Part shown: positions 24,180 through 31,558 of the stretch, in pieces | Layout: each line of letters begins with the position of its first letter | Position numbering within the stretch: position 1 is the stretch's first letter | Source: JANXMY01 sp964251675 | Lineage (GTDB): Bacteria; Armatimonadota; Armatimonadia; Armatimonadales; Capsulimonadaceae | DNA: 64,000 bases | Reading direction: 5' to 3' | NCBI GenBank assembly: GCA_964251675.1 | Contig: CAXUKS010000006.1 | Location: forward strand, 1-64,000 | Translations under genes and position numbers: made by a program | Notes under the pieces: model-generated | Databases searched by the model: none | What the model saw: the letters and a program-made list of their open reading frames with translations, nothing else | Told to the model about the DNA's origin: nothing

Positions 24180-25789
24180 TATTCCCACTCAATCGTCGCC
24201 GGGGGCTTGCTAGTGATGTCCAGGACGACGCGGTTGACGCCGGGGACTTCGTTGACAATGCGGTTCGAGATGCGGTCCAGCACCTCATAGGGCAGGCGTG
24301 CCCAGTCGGCGGTCATGGCGTCTTCGCTGGTCACAGCGCGGATGACGATGGGGTAGGCATAGGTGCGCTGGTCGCCCATGACGCCGACGCTTTTAGTCGG
24401 CACGAGGACGGCGAAGGACTGCCAGACTTTGCGGTACAGGCCCGCCCGCTTGATCTCGTCAATGATGATCCAGTCGGCGGAGCGCAGCAGGTCCAGGCGG
24501 TCTTTGGTAACTTCGCCGGTGATGCGAATGGCAAGGCCAGGGCCGGGGAAGGGCTGACGCCAGACCAGATCGGTGGGCAGGCCCAGCTCCTCGGCGACGG
24601 CGCGGACTTCATCTTTGAAGAGATACCGCAGCGGCTCGACCAGTTTGAACTTCATATCTTCCGGCAGGCCAACATTGTGATGCGTCTTGATCTTGGCGGC
24701 CTTGCCCGTGCCCGACTCAATGACGTCCGGGTAGAGCGTGCCCTGCGCCAGAAAGTCAGCATCCGTCAGCTTGTTCGATTCTTCCTCAAAGACGCGCACA
24801 AACTCCTCGCCGATGATTTTGCGCTTCTGTTCCGGGTCGGTGACACCGGCGAGGCGGCCCAGAAACCGCGCTTCAGCGTCCACAGTGATGAGGTTGATGT
24901 TCAGAGCGGCAGCAAAGCGGCGCTGGACGTCCTCGGCCTCGCCTTTGCGGAGCAGGCCGTGGTCCACGAAAATGCAGACAAGCTGATTGCCAATGGCCTT
25001 ATGTACCAGCGCGGCGACGGTGCAGCTATCAATGCCGCCGGACAGGCCGCAGACGACTTTGGAACTGCCGACCTGCTCGCGCACGAGCCGTATCTGCTGC
25101 TCGACAAAGCTTTCCATCTGCCACAGGCCGGACGTGCCGCAGACTTTTTCCAGAAAGCCCCGAATGACTTCCGTGCCCCACGGGGTATGGACGACTTCCG
25201 GGTGGAACTGCACGGCATAAAAGCGGCGCGTGGCATCGTACATAGCGGCCACCGGGCAGTTTTCGGTGGACGCTGCCACCACAAAGCCGGGCGGGGGCGC
25301 CTCCACGGTGTCGCCGTGGCTCATCCAGCAGATGAGGTCCGGGTTCAGGCCCTCGAACATGACGCTCGGGTCCCGCACTTCGAGCTGCGTTTTGCCAAAT
25401 TCTTTCATCGTTGCCGCTGTGACTTTGCCGCCCAGATCATGCGCCATCGACTGCATCCCGTAGCAGATGCCCAGCACCGGCAGGCCCAGCGCATAGACGC
25501 CTTTGTCAATTTGCGGAGCGCCGTCGTCATAGACCGACGACGGCCCGCCGGACAAAATCAGGCCCACGGGCTTCCGGGCCGTGATGGTTTCCAGCGGCGT
25601 GTCATACGGCAAAATCTCGCAGTAGACCCGGCACTCCCGGATGCGCCGGGCGATAAGCTGCGTGTACTGGGCGCCGAAGTCCAGCACGATGACCAGTTCC
25701 GGCGTCAGCACTGGGTCAAAGACATCCGCGCCACGCGGCTCATAGTTGGTCAGGATCGGCTGATCCTGATGTTGGGGGGTCAAAGACAT
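24179..25789 (-). CDS. guaA: GMP synthase (glutamine-hydrolysing)
   Basis: Converts XMP to GMP using glutamine and ATP. The class I amidotransferase domain has Cys in 'LGICYGMQSM' (about residue 112) and His/Glu in 'VQFHPEVVHT' (about 198). The ATP-pyrophosphatase P-loop is 'VCGLSGGIDSCTVAALV' (about 243), and the C-terminal dimerisation domain ends with the canonical 'SKPPATIEWE'. 536 aa, of which the first ~25 are extra. The stop overlaps the next gene's ATG (TAATG). It forms a minus-strand cluster with the GuaB3-like gene, separated from it by two small accessory genes. Confidence 0.97.
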   Translation of the reverse strand: MSLTPQHQDQPILTNYEPRGADVFDPVLTPELVIVLDFGAQYTQLIARRIRECRVYCEILPYDTPLETITARKPVGLILSGGPSSVYDDGAPQIDKGVYALGLPVLGICYGMQSMAHDLGGKVTAATMKEFGKTQLEVRDPSVMFEGLNPDLICWMSHGDTVEAPPPGFVVAASTENCPVAAMYDATRRFYAVQFHPEVVHTPWGTEVIRGFLEKVCGTSGLWQMESFVEQQIRLVREQVGSSKVVCGLSGGIDSCTVAALVHKAIGNQLVCIFVDHGLLRKGEAEDVQRRFAAALNINLITVDAEARFLGRLAGVTDPEQKRKIIGEEFVRVFEEESNKLTDADFLAQGTLYPDVIESGTGKAAKIKTHHNVGLPEDMKFKLVEPLRYLFKDEVRAVAEELGLPTDLVWRQPFPGPGLAIRITGEVTKDRLDLLRSADWIIIDEIKRAGLYRKVWQSFAVLVPTKSVGVMGDQRTYAYPIVIRAVTSEDAMTADWARLPYEVLDRISNRIVNEVPGVNRVVLDITSKPPATIEWE

Positions 25790-25859
25790 CGCACGCTCCC
25801 CATTCGTCCCGCTGCGGGCAAGTTCGTTTTCGCAAATTTTATCATATTTTCTTTATCCT

Positions 25860-26117
25860 CTACTTTTGGCTCTCTTCCGGCGCGGTGGGCAGGAACAAGA
25901 CGGTCAAACGCTCTTCGTCTTCTAATTCCACCTCGGCATCAGCGAGGGCTTCGTAATACTCATAGCGGCGCGGCGGCTCAAACGAGGGGCGCACGGGGAC
26001 ATACCACCAATCCTGTTCCTGCCGAACGCCCTGTGTCAACGCTTCCAAGATTGCCCCGCCGGGGTGCTTGTCCTTCAGGTACCGGGCTGCGATTTCGACG
26101 ATTTCTTTTTCACTCAT
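25860..26117 (-). CDS. Small acidic protein of unknown function
   Basis: 85 aa from ATG at 26117, which has GGGAG 9 bases upstream; the frame extends to 26135 but without a better site. The sequence is acidic with an aromatic patch ('QDWWYVPVRPSF', 'RRYEYYEALADAEVE'). No family recognised. It directly follows the HEPN-like gene with a 5-base gap, so the pair may act together, but no nucleotidyltransferase (MNT) motif is present and a toxin-antitoxin role is only a guess. Confidence 0.62.
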   Translation of the reverse strand: MSEKEIVEIAARYLKDKHPGGAILEALTQGVRQEQDWWYVPVRPSFEPPRRYEYYEALADAEVELEDEERLTVLFLPTAPEESQK

Positions 26118-26122
26118 GGTTT

Positions 26123-26497
26123 TTAACTCCCCCAAAACTCCTGCTGAACACGTTGGGCATCACGGACACAATCACGCGCATCCTGAAGGCCAACCTGTCG
26201 GTAAGGTCTATAATCGGCGTCTTCCCGGAACCGACGCAGTACCAGAATTAGCCTTTTGATTGTCTTTTTACTCGAGGGAGCAATAGACAAGTTATTCTGA
26301 ACGTATTCCGGTACTTTTTCGTGTGGCGGGTTGTTCCAGCCATTCGGAAAGGTTGTCAGATTTTGCCTGATCTCATGCGTGGCAGCGCAGTAAGACGCAT
26401 AATAAGAGCGACTGACGCTGCTTCGGTAGTTCCCTTCACGCAGCAAAGTTTTCGCCGCGCTCAGGCTGTCTTCACTTAACTCTCGCCATGTCTCCAT
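26123..26497 (-). CDS. HEPN-domain-like protein
   Basis: 124 aa, all alpha-helical. The stretch 'SSVSRSYYASYCAATHEIR' is the typical first conserved helix of HEPN proteins (SRxYYAxxxA). HEPN domains are often RNases in toxin-antitoxin and defence systems, but the usual R-x4-6-H catalytic motif is not evident, so this may be a non-catalytic or nucleotide-binding member. It lies 6 bases after the GuaB3-like gene and 5 bases before a small acidic protein gene, in the middle of the purine run. Confidence 0.72.
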   Translation of the reverse strand: METWRELSEDSLSAAKTLLREGNYRSSVSRSYYASYCAATHEIRQNLTTFPNGWNNPPHEKVPEYVQNNLSIAPSSKKTIKRLILVLRRFREDADYRPYRQVGLQDARDCVRDAQRVQQEFWGS

Positions 26498-26503
26498 AAA
26501 AAT

Positions 26504-27670
26504 CTACCGCCCCTGGCCGACGCCCTGGGCACGCTGCTGGGATTTGCCTTCGGTTTTGATCTGCGGAGCGACGACCAGCTCGGCCTGCTGCATTTCGGAA
26601 ATCGTCCGTGCGCCGCAGGTTGCCATCGACAGACGCAGAGCGCCGACGAGGTTCATCGTGCCGTCGTCTTTGTGGGCGGGGCCAAGCAAAATCTCGCGGA
26701 GCGTGCCCATGATGCTGACGCTGATGCGGGTTCCGCGCGGCAGGTCGGCATTGGACATCGCCATGCCCCACGAGTAGCCGGGGGCGGGGGCTTCGGAGGC
26801 GGCGGCAATGGAGGAGCCGAGCATGACGGCATCGGCCCCGGAGGCGATGGCTTTGGCGAGGTCGCCGCCGTTGCGGATGCCGCCGTCGGCCAAGATGGGG
26901 ATATATTTGCCAGTGCGCTCCTGAAACGCCTCGCGGGCGGCGGCGCAGTCGGCCACGGCGGTGACCTGCGGGACGCCCACGCCCAGCACGGAGCGAGTGG
27001 TGCAGATCGCGCCCGGTCCGACGCCAATCAGAAGCGCGGATGCCCCGGCTTCCATCAGCTCGGTGGCGGCCTGAAACGAGACGCAGTTGCCGACAATCAC
27101 GGGTACGGGAGAGTCGCGGCAGAACTGGGCGAGGTCTACAGTCTCAGCGTGGGTGGAATAGTGCCGGGCGGTGGCGACCTGCGAGGCGACCACAAAGAAG
27201 TCTGCCCCGGCTTCAATGGCGGCGGCGGCGAGACGCGGGGCGGTGGGCGGAATGGCGGCGACGGCGGCGAGGCCGCCGAGTGCTTTAATCTCCTGCACCC
27301 GCCGGGCCACCAAATCCTCGCGGACAGGGGCGGTGTAGAGCTTTTGCATCTTTTCAATGATGCCCTCGGACGGCGTCTCGGCGATCTCCTGCAAAATTCC
27401 TTCCGCGTCGTCGTAGCGGGTTTGCAGGCCTTCGCCGTTTAAGACGGCAAAGCCGCCGAGATGGGTCATCTCGGCGGCCATGCGCGGGTTCACAGCGGCG
27501 TCCATCGCGCTGGCGACAATAGGAATAGCAAAACGGTGACGGCCCAGGCTCCAGCCTGTGTCCACATCACGGGGGTCTATAGACAGCGCCGAGGGAACCA
27601 GCGAGACCTCATCAAAGCCGTAGACCCGCCGCGCCTTCTTGTTGCCTCCCAGTGTGATTGTCTGTTCCAA
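26504..27670 (-). CDS. GuaB3-family IMP dehydrogenase-related protein
   Basis: 388 aa TIM-barrel of the IMPDH/GMP reductase superfamily. The catalytic loop 'GVGPGAICTTRSVLGVGVP' has the active-site Cys; 'LADGGIRNGGDLAKAI' and 'VMLGSSIA' bind phosphate. There is no CBS pair, so it matches the GuaB3 group rather than housekeeping GuaB. GuaB3 enzymes have been described as GMP reductase-like in some actinobacteria and cyanobacteria, so direction of catalysis is uncertain. The start is TTG with GAGGG 8 bases upstream. First gene of a minus-strand run that leads to guaA. Confidence 0.88.
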   Translation of the reverse strand: MEQTITLGGNKKARRVYGFDEVSLVPSALSIDPRDVDTGWSLGRHRFAIPIVASAMDAAVNPRMAAEMTHLGGFAVLNGEGLQTRYDDAEGILQEIAETPSEGIIEKMQKLYTAPVREDLVARRVQEIKALGGLAAVAAIPPTAPRLAAAAIEAGADFFVVASQVATARHYSTHAETVDLAQFCRDSPVPVIVGNCVSFQAATELMEAGASALLIGVGPGAICTTRSVLGVGVPQVTAVADCAAAREAFQERTGKYIPILADGGIRNGGDLAKAIASGADAVMLGSSIAAASEAPAPGYSWGMAMSNADLPRGTRISVSIMGTLREILLGPAHKDDGTMNLVGALRLSMATCGARTISEMQQAELVVAPQIKTEGKSQQRAQGVGQGR

Positions 27671-27698
27671 CGTGTTACCCTCTTAAATGTTTCGGGAA

Positions 27699-27729
27699 AG
27701 TATACCCGACGCGAGGGCGAGGCTGTCAA
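27699..27729 (-). promoter_or_regulatory. Probable promoter of the GuaB3-guaA run
   Basis: On the minus strand TTGACA (27724-27729) precedes TATACT (27699-27704) with a 19-base spacer, slightly long. A start near 27692 would leave a leader of about 22 bases with a GAGGG site. Confidence 0.55.
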
Positions 27730-27751
27730 CCGGGAGAAGGAGACAACCAGA

Positions 27752-27927
27752 TTTCGAGGGGCTGAACCCCCTCGCTGTGGGGCCCAGACGCCTTAAACCC
27801 GCCTGCGCGGGTAAGGAGCAGAAGGAAAGTAAACGCCTTCCGCGCCTTGTCCTAATCTCAATTCTTCACCCGCGCAGGCGGGTTCACGGCGTCCGCGCCC
27901 CACAGCGAGGGGGTTCAGCCCCTCGAA
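27752..27927. repeat. Long intergenic inverted repeat, family B
   Basis: Left arm 27752-27812 and right arm 27868-27927. Nested stems: outermost CGAGGGGCTGAACCCCCTCG-type, then CTGTGGGGC / GCCCCACAG, then ACCCGCCTGCGCGGGT / ACCCGCGCAGGCGGGT. The right arm contains GGCGTCCGCGCCCC, matching GGCGTCTGCGCCCC at the same relative place in family A, so both seem built on one plan with different arms. Confidence 0.8.
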
Positions 27928-27947
27928 GTCTTCGGCGAGAGGCGCTC

Positions 27948-27985
27948 ACCTTCCGTCTCTTAGCTTACCTTCTGTCTCTTAGCTT
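27948..27985. repeat. 19-bp direct tandem repeat, two units
   Basis: Two adjacent 19-base units (27948-27966 and 27967-27985), ACCTTCYGTCTCTTAGCTT, differ at one base. The second unit supplies the stop codon and last residue of the anti-sigma kinase gene. Confidence 0.85.
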
Positions 27986-28473
27986 ACAGTGACGACGGCT
28001 TTGCCGTCGGAGCGGTCAAGGTCGGCGGCATCACGGGCGGCGGCGTCGCTTTTGTAGTGGAGGGCTTTTTCGGCACAGACCGTGGTTCCGTGGGGGTCAG
28101 TGCGGCGGAACTCGATTTTGTCCGACAGGCCCTGAATGATCTGCATGCCGTAGCCACCGATGCGCTCGCCGCCGTCGAAGTCGGCGCGGCGCGTGCCCGC
28201 CTGCGGCACTTCTTTGAACGAGAAGCCCGTGCCCCGGTCCTGCACGATCAGCTTGACATGATCACTGAAGTATTCCAGCACGACGTTGTAGCGGTCTTCG
28301 TGGGACTGCGCGTGCCGGATGACGTTGCCACACAGCTCGCCGACTAGAATCTCCACGTCATCAATGTCTGTCTCTGCCACCTGCAAATGGTCCAGCAGGG
28401 CGCGGCCCAGAACGCGGGTAATGCGAATATACGCCAGGTCTTCGGGCAGTTCGAGGGACAGTCGCAGAATCAT
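27979..28473 (-). CDS. RsbW-like anti-sigma regulatory kinase (HATPase)
   Basis: 164 aa GHKL-ATPase-fold protein. The N box 'EILVGELCGNVIRHAQ' (about residues 43-58), G1 'VQDRGTGFSF' and G2 'GGYGMQIIQGL' are present, with no transmembrane or sensor region, as in RsbW/SpoIIAB serine kinases that bind sigma factors and phosphorylate STAS antagonists. A partner phosphatase could be the PAS-PP2C protein at 21732-22910. No sigma factor or STAS gene is in the window. The last ~25 residues are variable and the stop codon lies in a small tandem repeat. Confidence 0.87.
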   Translation of the reverse strand: MILRLSLELPEDLAYIRITRVLGRALLDHLQVAETDIDDVEILVGELCGNVIRHAQSHEDRYNVVLEYFSDHVKLIVQDRGTGFSFKEVPQAGTRRADFDGGERIGGYGMQIIQGLSDKIEFRRTDPHGTTVCAEKALHYKSDAAARDAADLDRSDGKAVVTVS

Positions 28474-28568
28474 TGAGGCCAGCTTTCCAGGGTCACGGGG
28501 TCGAGGGTTAAGCGTGCTTGCTTGATGCCTGGTTTATACCCGGAAAGCGGGGGCGGTGTAACGTGGAC

Positions 28569-28670
28569 GCGCCCCCCGCCCCAATAATGGGGAGCCGGAA
28601 GAAGAACAGGAAGGGCGCAGCAAGCAGCGCCTCTACTCTGATTCCCCCATTATTGGGGGTTAGGGGGTCC
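28569..28670. repeat. Intergenic inverted repeat, family D copy 1
   Basis: Left arm 28569-28595 (GCCCCAATAATGGGGAGCC) and right arm 28640-28670 (CCCCCATTATTGGGGG, then TAGGGGGTCC). Each arm is itself a palindrome around AATAAT/ATTATT, and the arms pair with each other. The right arm ends exactly at the xylA stop codon. Related copies: 48501-48601 and a half copy at 45406-45436. Confidence 0.85.
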
Positions 28671-29839
28671 TAACGCACCCCCATCAGCAAATCAAACACA
28701 AGCTGATCCAGCTTTTCGTAAGGCTTGGGGCGGGCGGCCAGCGCGTCGGCGTCGAAGGCGCGGTCTTTGAGGGCCTGCGCGTTTTCCGGGGTGTATTTGG
28801 CCGCAAGCATCGACTCCAGCGCGGAGTCCCCGGCGTTGATCTCGGCCAGCAGGCTTTGAATGTCGGGGTCGGCGTTGTACTGTTTGGCTCTTTCTTTAAA
28901 GATCAAATAGGTCCGCATGCAGCCTTTCGCAAACTCCCAGACATCAGCAGGGTCCGAGGTCCGCAGGGGGTGGGCGTCAAAGTGCCTGGGGCCGTCGTAG
29001 CCGTAGTCTTCCAGCAGCTTCACCAGGAAGAAGTTCTGCTTGTAGTCTTCCTGGCCGAACCGGAAATCCTGATCGTAGCGGCCCGGCTTCTGGCCGTTCA
29101 GGTCAATATGAAACAGCTTGCCCGCTTCCATCGCCTGCGCGACGGCGTGGTAGAACGACAGCCCCGCCATGGTCTCATGGGCAAACTCCGGGTTGACGCC
29201 CACCATTTCCGGGTGTGCCAGCGTGCTGATAAAGCCCAGCATCGCGCCGACGGTGGGCAGGTAAATATCACCGCGTGGCTCGTTCGGCTTCGGCTCCAGG
29301 GCAAACTTCAAATCATAGCCCTGGGCGAGGGAGTATTCGCAGAGGAAGTCTATCGCGTCCCGGAAGCGTTTGGCGGCAGTGACGGGGTCTTTGCTGGCTT
29401 CGACTTCCACGCCCTCGCGCCCGCCCCAGAAGACATAAATGGGAGCACCTAGCTCGACGCCGAGATCAATCGAGCGCATGGTTTTCTGCCGGGCCAGTGC
29501 CCGGACATCGGGGTCATTGGCCGTAAATGCGCCGTCTTTGAAGATAGGGTGCGTAAATAAGTTGGTGGTCGCCATCGCACAGACCATGCCGCTGTCGGAG
29601 AGGGCTTGTTTGAATTCTTTGACAATGGCGTCGCGCTCGGCAGGCGCAGCATCAAACGGGACCAGATCGTTATCATGCAGGTTGACGCCATACGCGCCCA
29701 GTTCGCCTAATTTGCGGACTCGCTCCACGGGGGAGACGGGCACGCGGACCGGGCCGCCGAAGGGGTCCGCGCCGGGGTTGCCGACGGTCCACAGGCCGAA
29801 AGTAAACTTATCTGATTTTTGCGGGGTGTAGTCTGTCAT
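28670..29839 (-). CDS. xylA: Xylose isomerase
   Basis: Interconverts D-xylose and D-xylulose (also glucose/fructose); class I, 'actinobacterial' length of 389 aa. Catalytic His55 is in 'GVNLHDNDLVPF', the metal-binding residues in 'FALEPKPNEPRGD', 'GVNPEFAHETMAGL', 'LFHIDLNGQKPGRYDQD' and 'RHFDAHPLR', and the substrate Trp/Phe region 'YVFWGGREG' is intact. No xylulokinase or xylose transporter lies beside it. AGGAG lies about 12 bases upstream of the ATG. A family D repeat begins at the stop codon; a family A repeat lies upstream. Confidence 0.96.
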   Translation of the reverse strand: MTDYTPQKSDKFTFGLWTVGNPGADPFGGPVRVPVSPVERVRKLGELGAYGVNLHDNDLVPFDAAPAERDAIVKEFKQALSDSGMVCAMATTNLFTHPIFKDGAFTANDPDVRALARQKTMRSIDLGVELGAPIYVFWGGREGVEVEASKDPVTAAKRFRDAIDFLCEYSLAQGYDLKFALEPKPNEPRGDIYLPTVGAMLGFISTLAHPEMVGVNPEFAHETMAGLSFYHAVAQAMEAGKLFHIDLNGQKPGRYDQDFRFGQEDYKQNFFLVKLLEDYGYDGPRHFDAHPLRTSDPADVWEFAKGCMRTYLIFKERAKQYNADPDIQSLLAEINAGDSALESMLAAKYTPENAQALKDRAFDADALAARPKPYEKLDQLVFDLLMGVR

Positions 29840-29930
29840 GGTGAAGGGAAGCTCCTTTGCACTGACCGTGTTCCAGTGGCAGTGCTATTCGCGTCAGACC
29901 GGGTTTTCTCCTGCCTGCTGACTGGAGAGG

Positions 29931-29969
29931 CCACCGATTGCAGCCACGGATTGCAGTCACGGATTGCAG
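29931..29969. repeat. 13-bp tandem repeat, left array of family A copy 2
   Basis: Three 13-base units of CCACGGATTGCAG type (29931-29943 CCACCGATTGCAG, 29944-29956, 29957-29969 TCACGGATTGCAG). They are inverse counterparts of the right-hand array at 30122-30173, flanking the palindrome. Confidence 0.85.
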
Positions 29970-29982
29970 CCACGCCCCAAGA

Positions 29983-30121
29983 GCCACGGATTGAAATCCG
30001 TGGCTGGGGAGCCTGCGGCTGAATGTCCCTGCGGGACACAAGAAGTGCAAGACCCACGAAGTGGGCGTCCCGCAGGGACGTTCGGCGTCTGCGCCCCTCA
30101 GCCATGCATTTCAATGCGTGG
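29983..30121. repeat. Long intergenic inverted repeat, family A copy 2
   Basis: Left arm 29983-30038, right arm from 30066; innermost stem GTCCCTGCGGGAC / GTCCCGCAGGGAC around a 28-base spacer with its own CCCAC/GTGGG hairpin. The left end holds a second palindrome CCACGGATTGAAATCCGTGG. The right arm matches copy 1 (11203-11260) at nearly every position. The 29840-30395 gap between divergent xylA and the EAL gene holds this element, its flanking 13-mer arrays and a small hairpin; no gene is seen. Confidence 0.87.
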
Positions 30122-30173
30122 CCGCAATCCGTGGCCGCAATCCGTGGCCGCAATCCGTGGCCGCAATCCGTGG
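30122..30173. repeat. 13-bp tandem repeat, right array of family A copy 2
   Basis: Four identical head-to-tail copies of CCGCAATCCGTGG. The unit is the outer arm of the neighbouring palindrome, expanded. Confidence 0.93.
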
Positions 30174-30242
30174 CTTCTGTGCGCGTGACTGCTGACGTCA
30201 GCATACGAGAAAACTCAATGGCCCTGCTGAAAAGTCACTGGG

Positions 30243-30271
30243 GATTGCGAGGGGCTACCCCTCGCAATCCG
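30243..30271. repeat. Perfect 13-bp hairpin, 3-base loop
   Basis: GGATTGCGAGGGG pairs with CCCCTCGCAATCC around CTA. No T run follows, so it is not an obvious terminator; the GAGGGG core recalls the outer stem of family B and the hairpin at 53626-53646. Confidence 0.75.
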
Positions 30272-30395
30272 TCATCCATTTGCCTGCACTGCAGATTCAG
30301 CGTTCTTGGGATACTCATAGACCCTAAGCAGAACTGGCAACACTGCCAATAATACAGATAGCATTTACTTTAGACGGCAAGAAAGTTTTTACTTG

Positions 30396-31553
30396 ATGCG
30401 ACCACAGCTACGAAACCACACTCTTTGCTCCGGGCGCGAAGACGCCTGCGCCCGCTGCCAGATCACTCGGCAGGCAAAGACCGGTCAGCCGACTTATCTT
30501 CTGCTGGGGCCGCACAATGCCCATGTCCGGGAAGCGATTATTCAGGCACTGGAAGCCGCAAACACGCCGTATCTGGTGCGGCAGGATGTGCTGGCACTGC
30601 CGACGCTGCGTGCCCGCGTGTCCGGCATGACAGGGGCGTTTCTGGAGCACCTGCCGGACGCGACCACGCGGGATGTGCATGGCGTGTTCTTTTCCGGCGA
30701 CCTCGACGATGCGGCCAGTGCTCTGTCGGCCTTTGTCAAAGCCGAGCCGCTGACGGCGCTGATTGAGCGGGCGCAGCACGACTGGGTGCGGGACGCTCTG
30801 GAAGACGACTGGCTGTTTAGTTTGTTTCATCCGATTGTCCATGCCAGTACGGGCAAAGTGTTTGCCCATGAGGCACTGATCCGTGCCCGCCATCCGCAGA
30901 CCGGCGAGACCATCGGCGCGGGGCCGATTATCGAGGCGTCCATCCGGCTCGGCTTGCAGCACGTTTTGGACCAGCAGGCCCGCAAAGCGGCCATCCGCAA
31001 TGCCGCCGCCCTGCGGATGCCCGGCACGCGCCTGTTTATCAACTTCATGCCGAATACGATTTATGACCCGGCAATTTGCCTGCGAACCACCGTGGAAACG
31101 GCGCAGGAGTGCGGCACAGACCTGTCTTCTCTGGTGTTTGAGGTGGTAGAAACCGAGAATATCCCGGACATGAAGCGGCTGCTGAAAATTTTAGACTATT
31201 ACCGCTCACACGGCGTCGGAACGGCGGTAGACGATATGGGCGCAGGCTTTTCCAGCTTGGAATACCTGACGGCCCTGCGCCCGGATTATGTCAAGCTGGA
31301 CCGCGATCTGGTGGTCCGCGCCGAACACAATAGCAGTGCGCGGCAGACGCTGGATTCGATTGTCGCGCAGGCCAAGCATCTTGGCATTCTGGTCATCGCT
31401 GAGGGCATTGAAACTGAAGAACAGATGCGGCTGTGCCAGGACGCCGGGGCGGACTTCATGCAGGGCTTTTTGTTTGCCCGGCCCGCCAACCCGCCGGAGA
31501 CGGTGCGGGCGCTGCCGCAAACCGCCTGCCCGGTGATGCGTTTTGCAGCGTAA
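30396..31553 (+). CDS. EAL-domain c-di-GMP phosphodiesterase
   Basis: 385 aa cytoplasmic protein. Residues ~1-140 are an uncharacterised N-terminal region with two CxxC-like cysteines near the start ('DACARCQ') and no recognised sensor. The EAL domain (about 145-370) has the catalytic and Mg-binding residues: 'EALIRAR', 'FINFMPN', 'FEVVETEN', 'DDMGAGFSSLEYL', 'VKLDRDLV', 'IAEGIETEEQ' and 'GFLFARP'. All key acidic residues and the Lys are kept, so hydrolysis of c-di-GMP is likely. No GGDEF partner is nearby. ATG at 30396 follows an in-frame TTG; no strong ribosome binding site is visible. Confidence 0.93.
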   Translation: MRPQLRNHTLCSGREDACARCQITRQAKTGQPTYLLLGPHNAHVREAIIQALEAANTPYLVRQDVLALPTLRARVSGMTGAFLEHLPDATTRDVHGVFFSGDLDDAASALSAFVKAEPLTALIERAQHDWVRDALEDDWLFSLFHPIVHASTGKVFAHEALIRARHPQTGETIGAGPIIEASIRLGLQHVLDQQARKAAIRNAAALRMPGTRLFINFMPNTIYDPAICLRTTVETAQECGTDLSSLVFEVVETENIPDMKRLLKILDYYRSHGVGTAVDDMGAGFSSLEYLTALRPDYVKLDRDLVVRAEHNSSARQTLDSIVAQAKHLGILVIAEGIETEEQMRLCQDAGADFMQGFLFARPANPPETVRALPQTACPVMRFAA

Positions 31554-31558
31554 GCGGC

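Noticed and set aside
24173..26251. Very long plus-strand open frame (692 codons) opposite guaA
   Set aside because: It is the antisense shadow of guaA and neighbours in GC-rich DNA; low-complexity His/Arg/Ala composition and no motif, whereas the minus strand encodes a complete GMP synthase.
29931..30173. CRISPR array suggested by regular 13-mers
   Set aside because: Units are head-to-tail without spacers and far too short; no cas genes.
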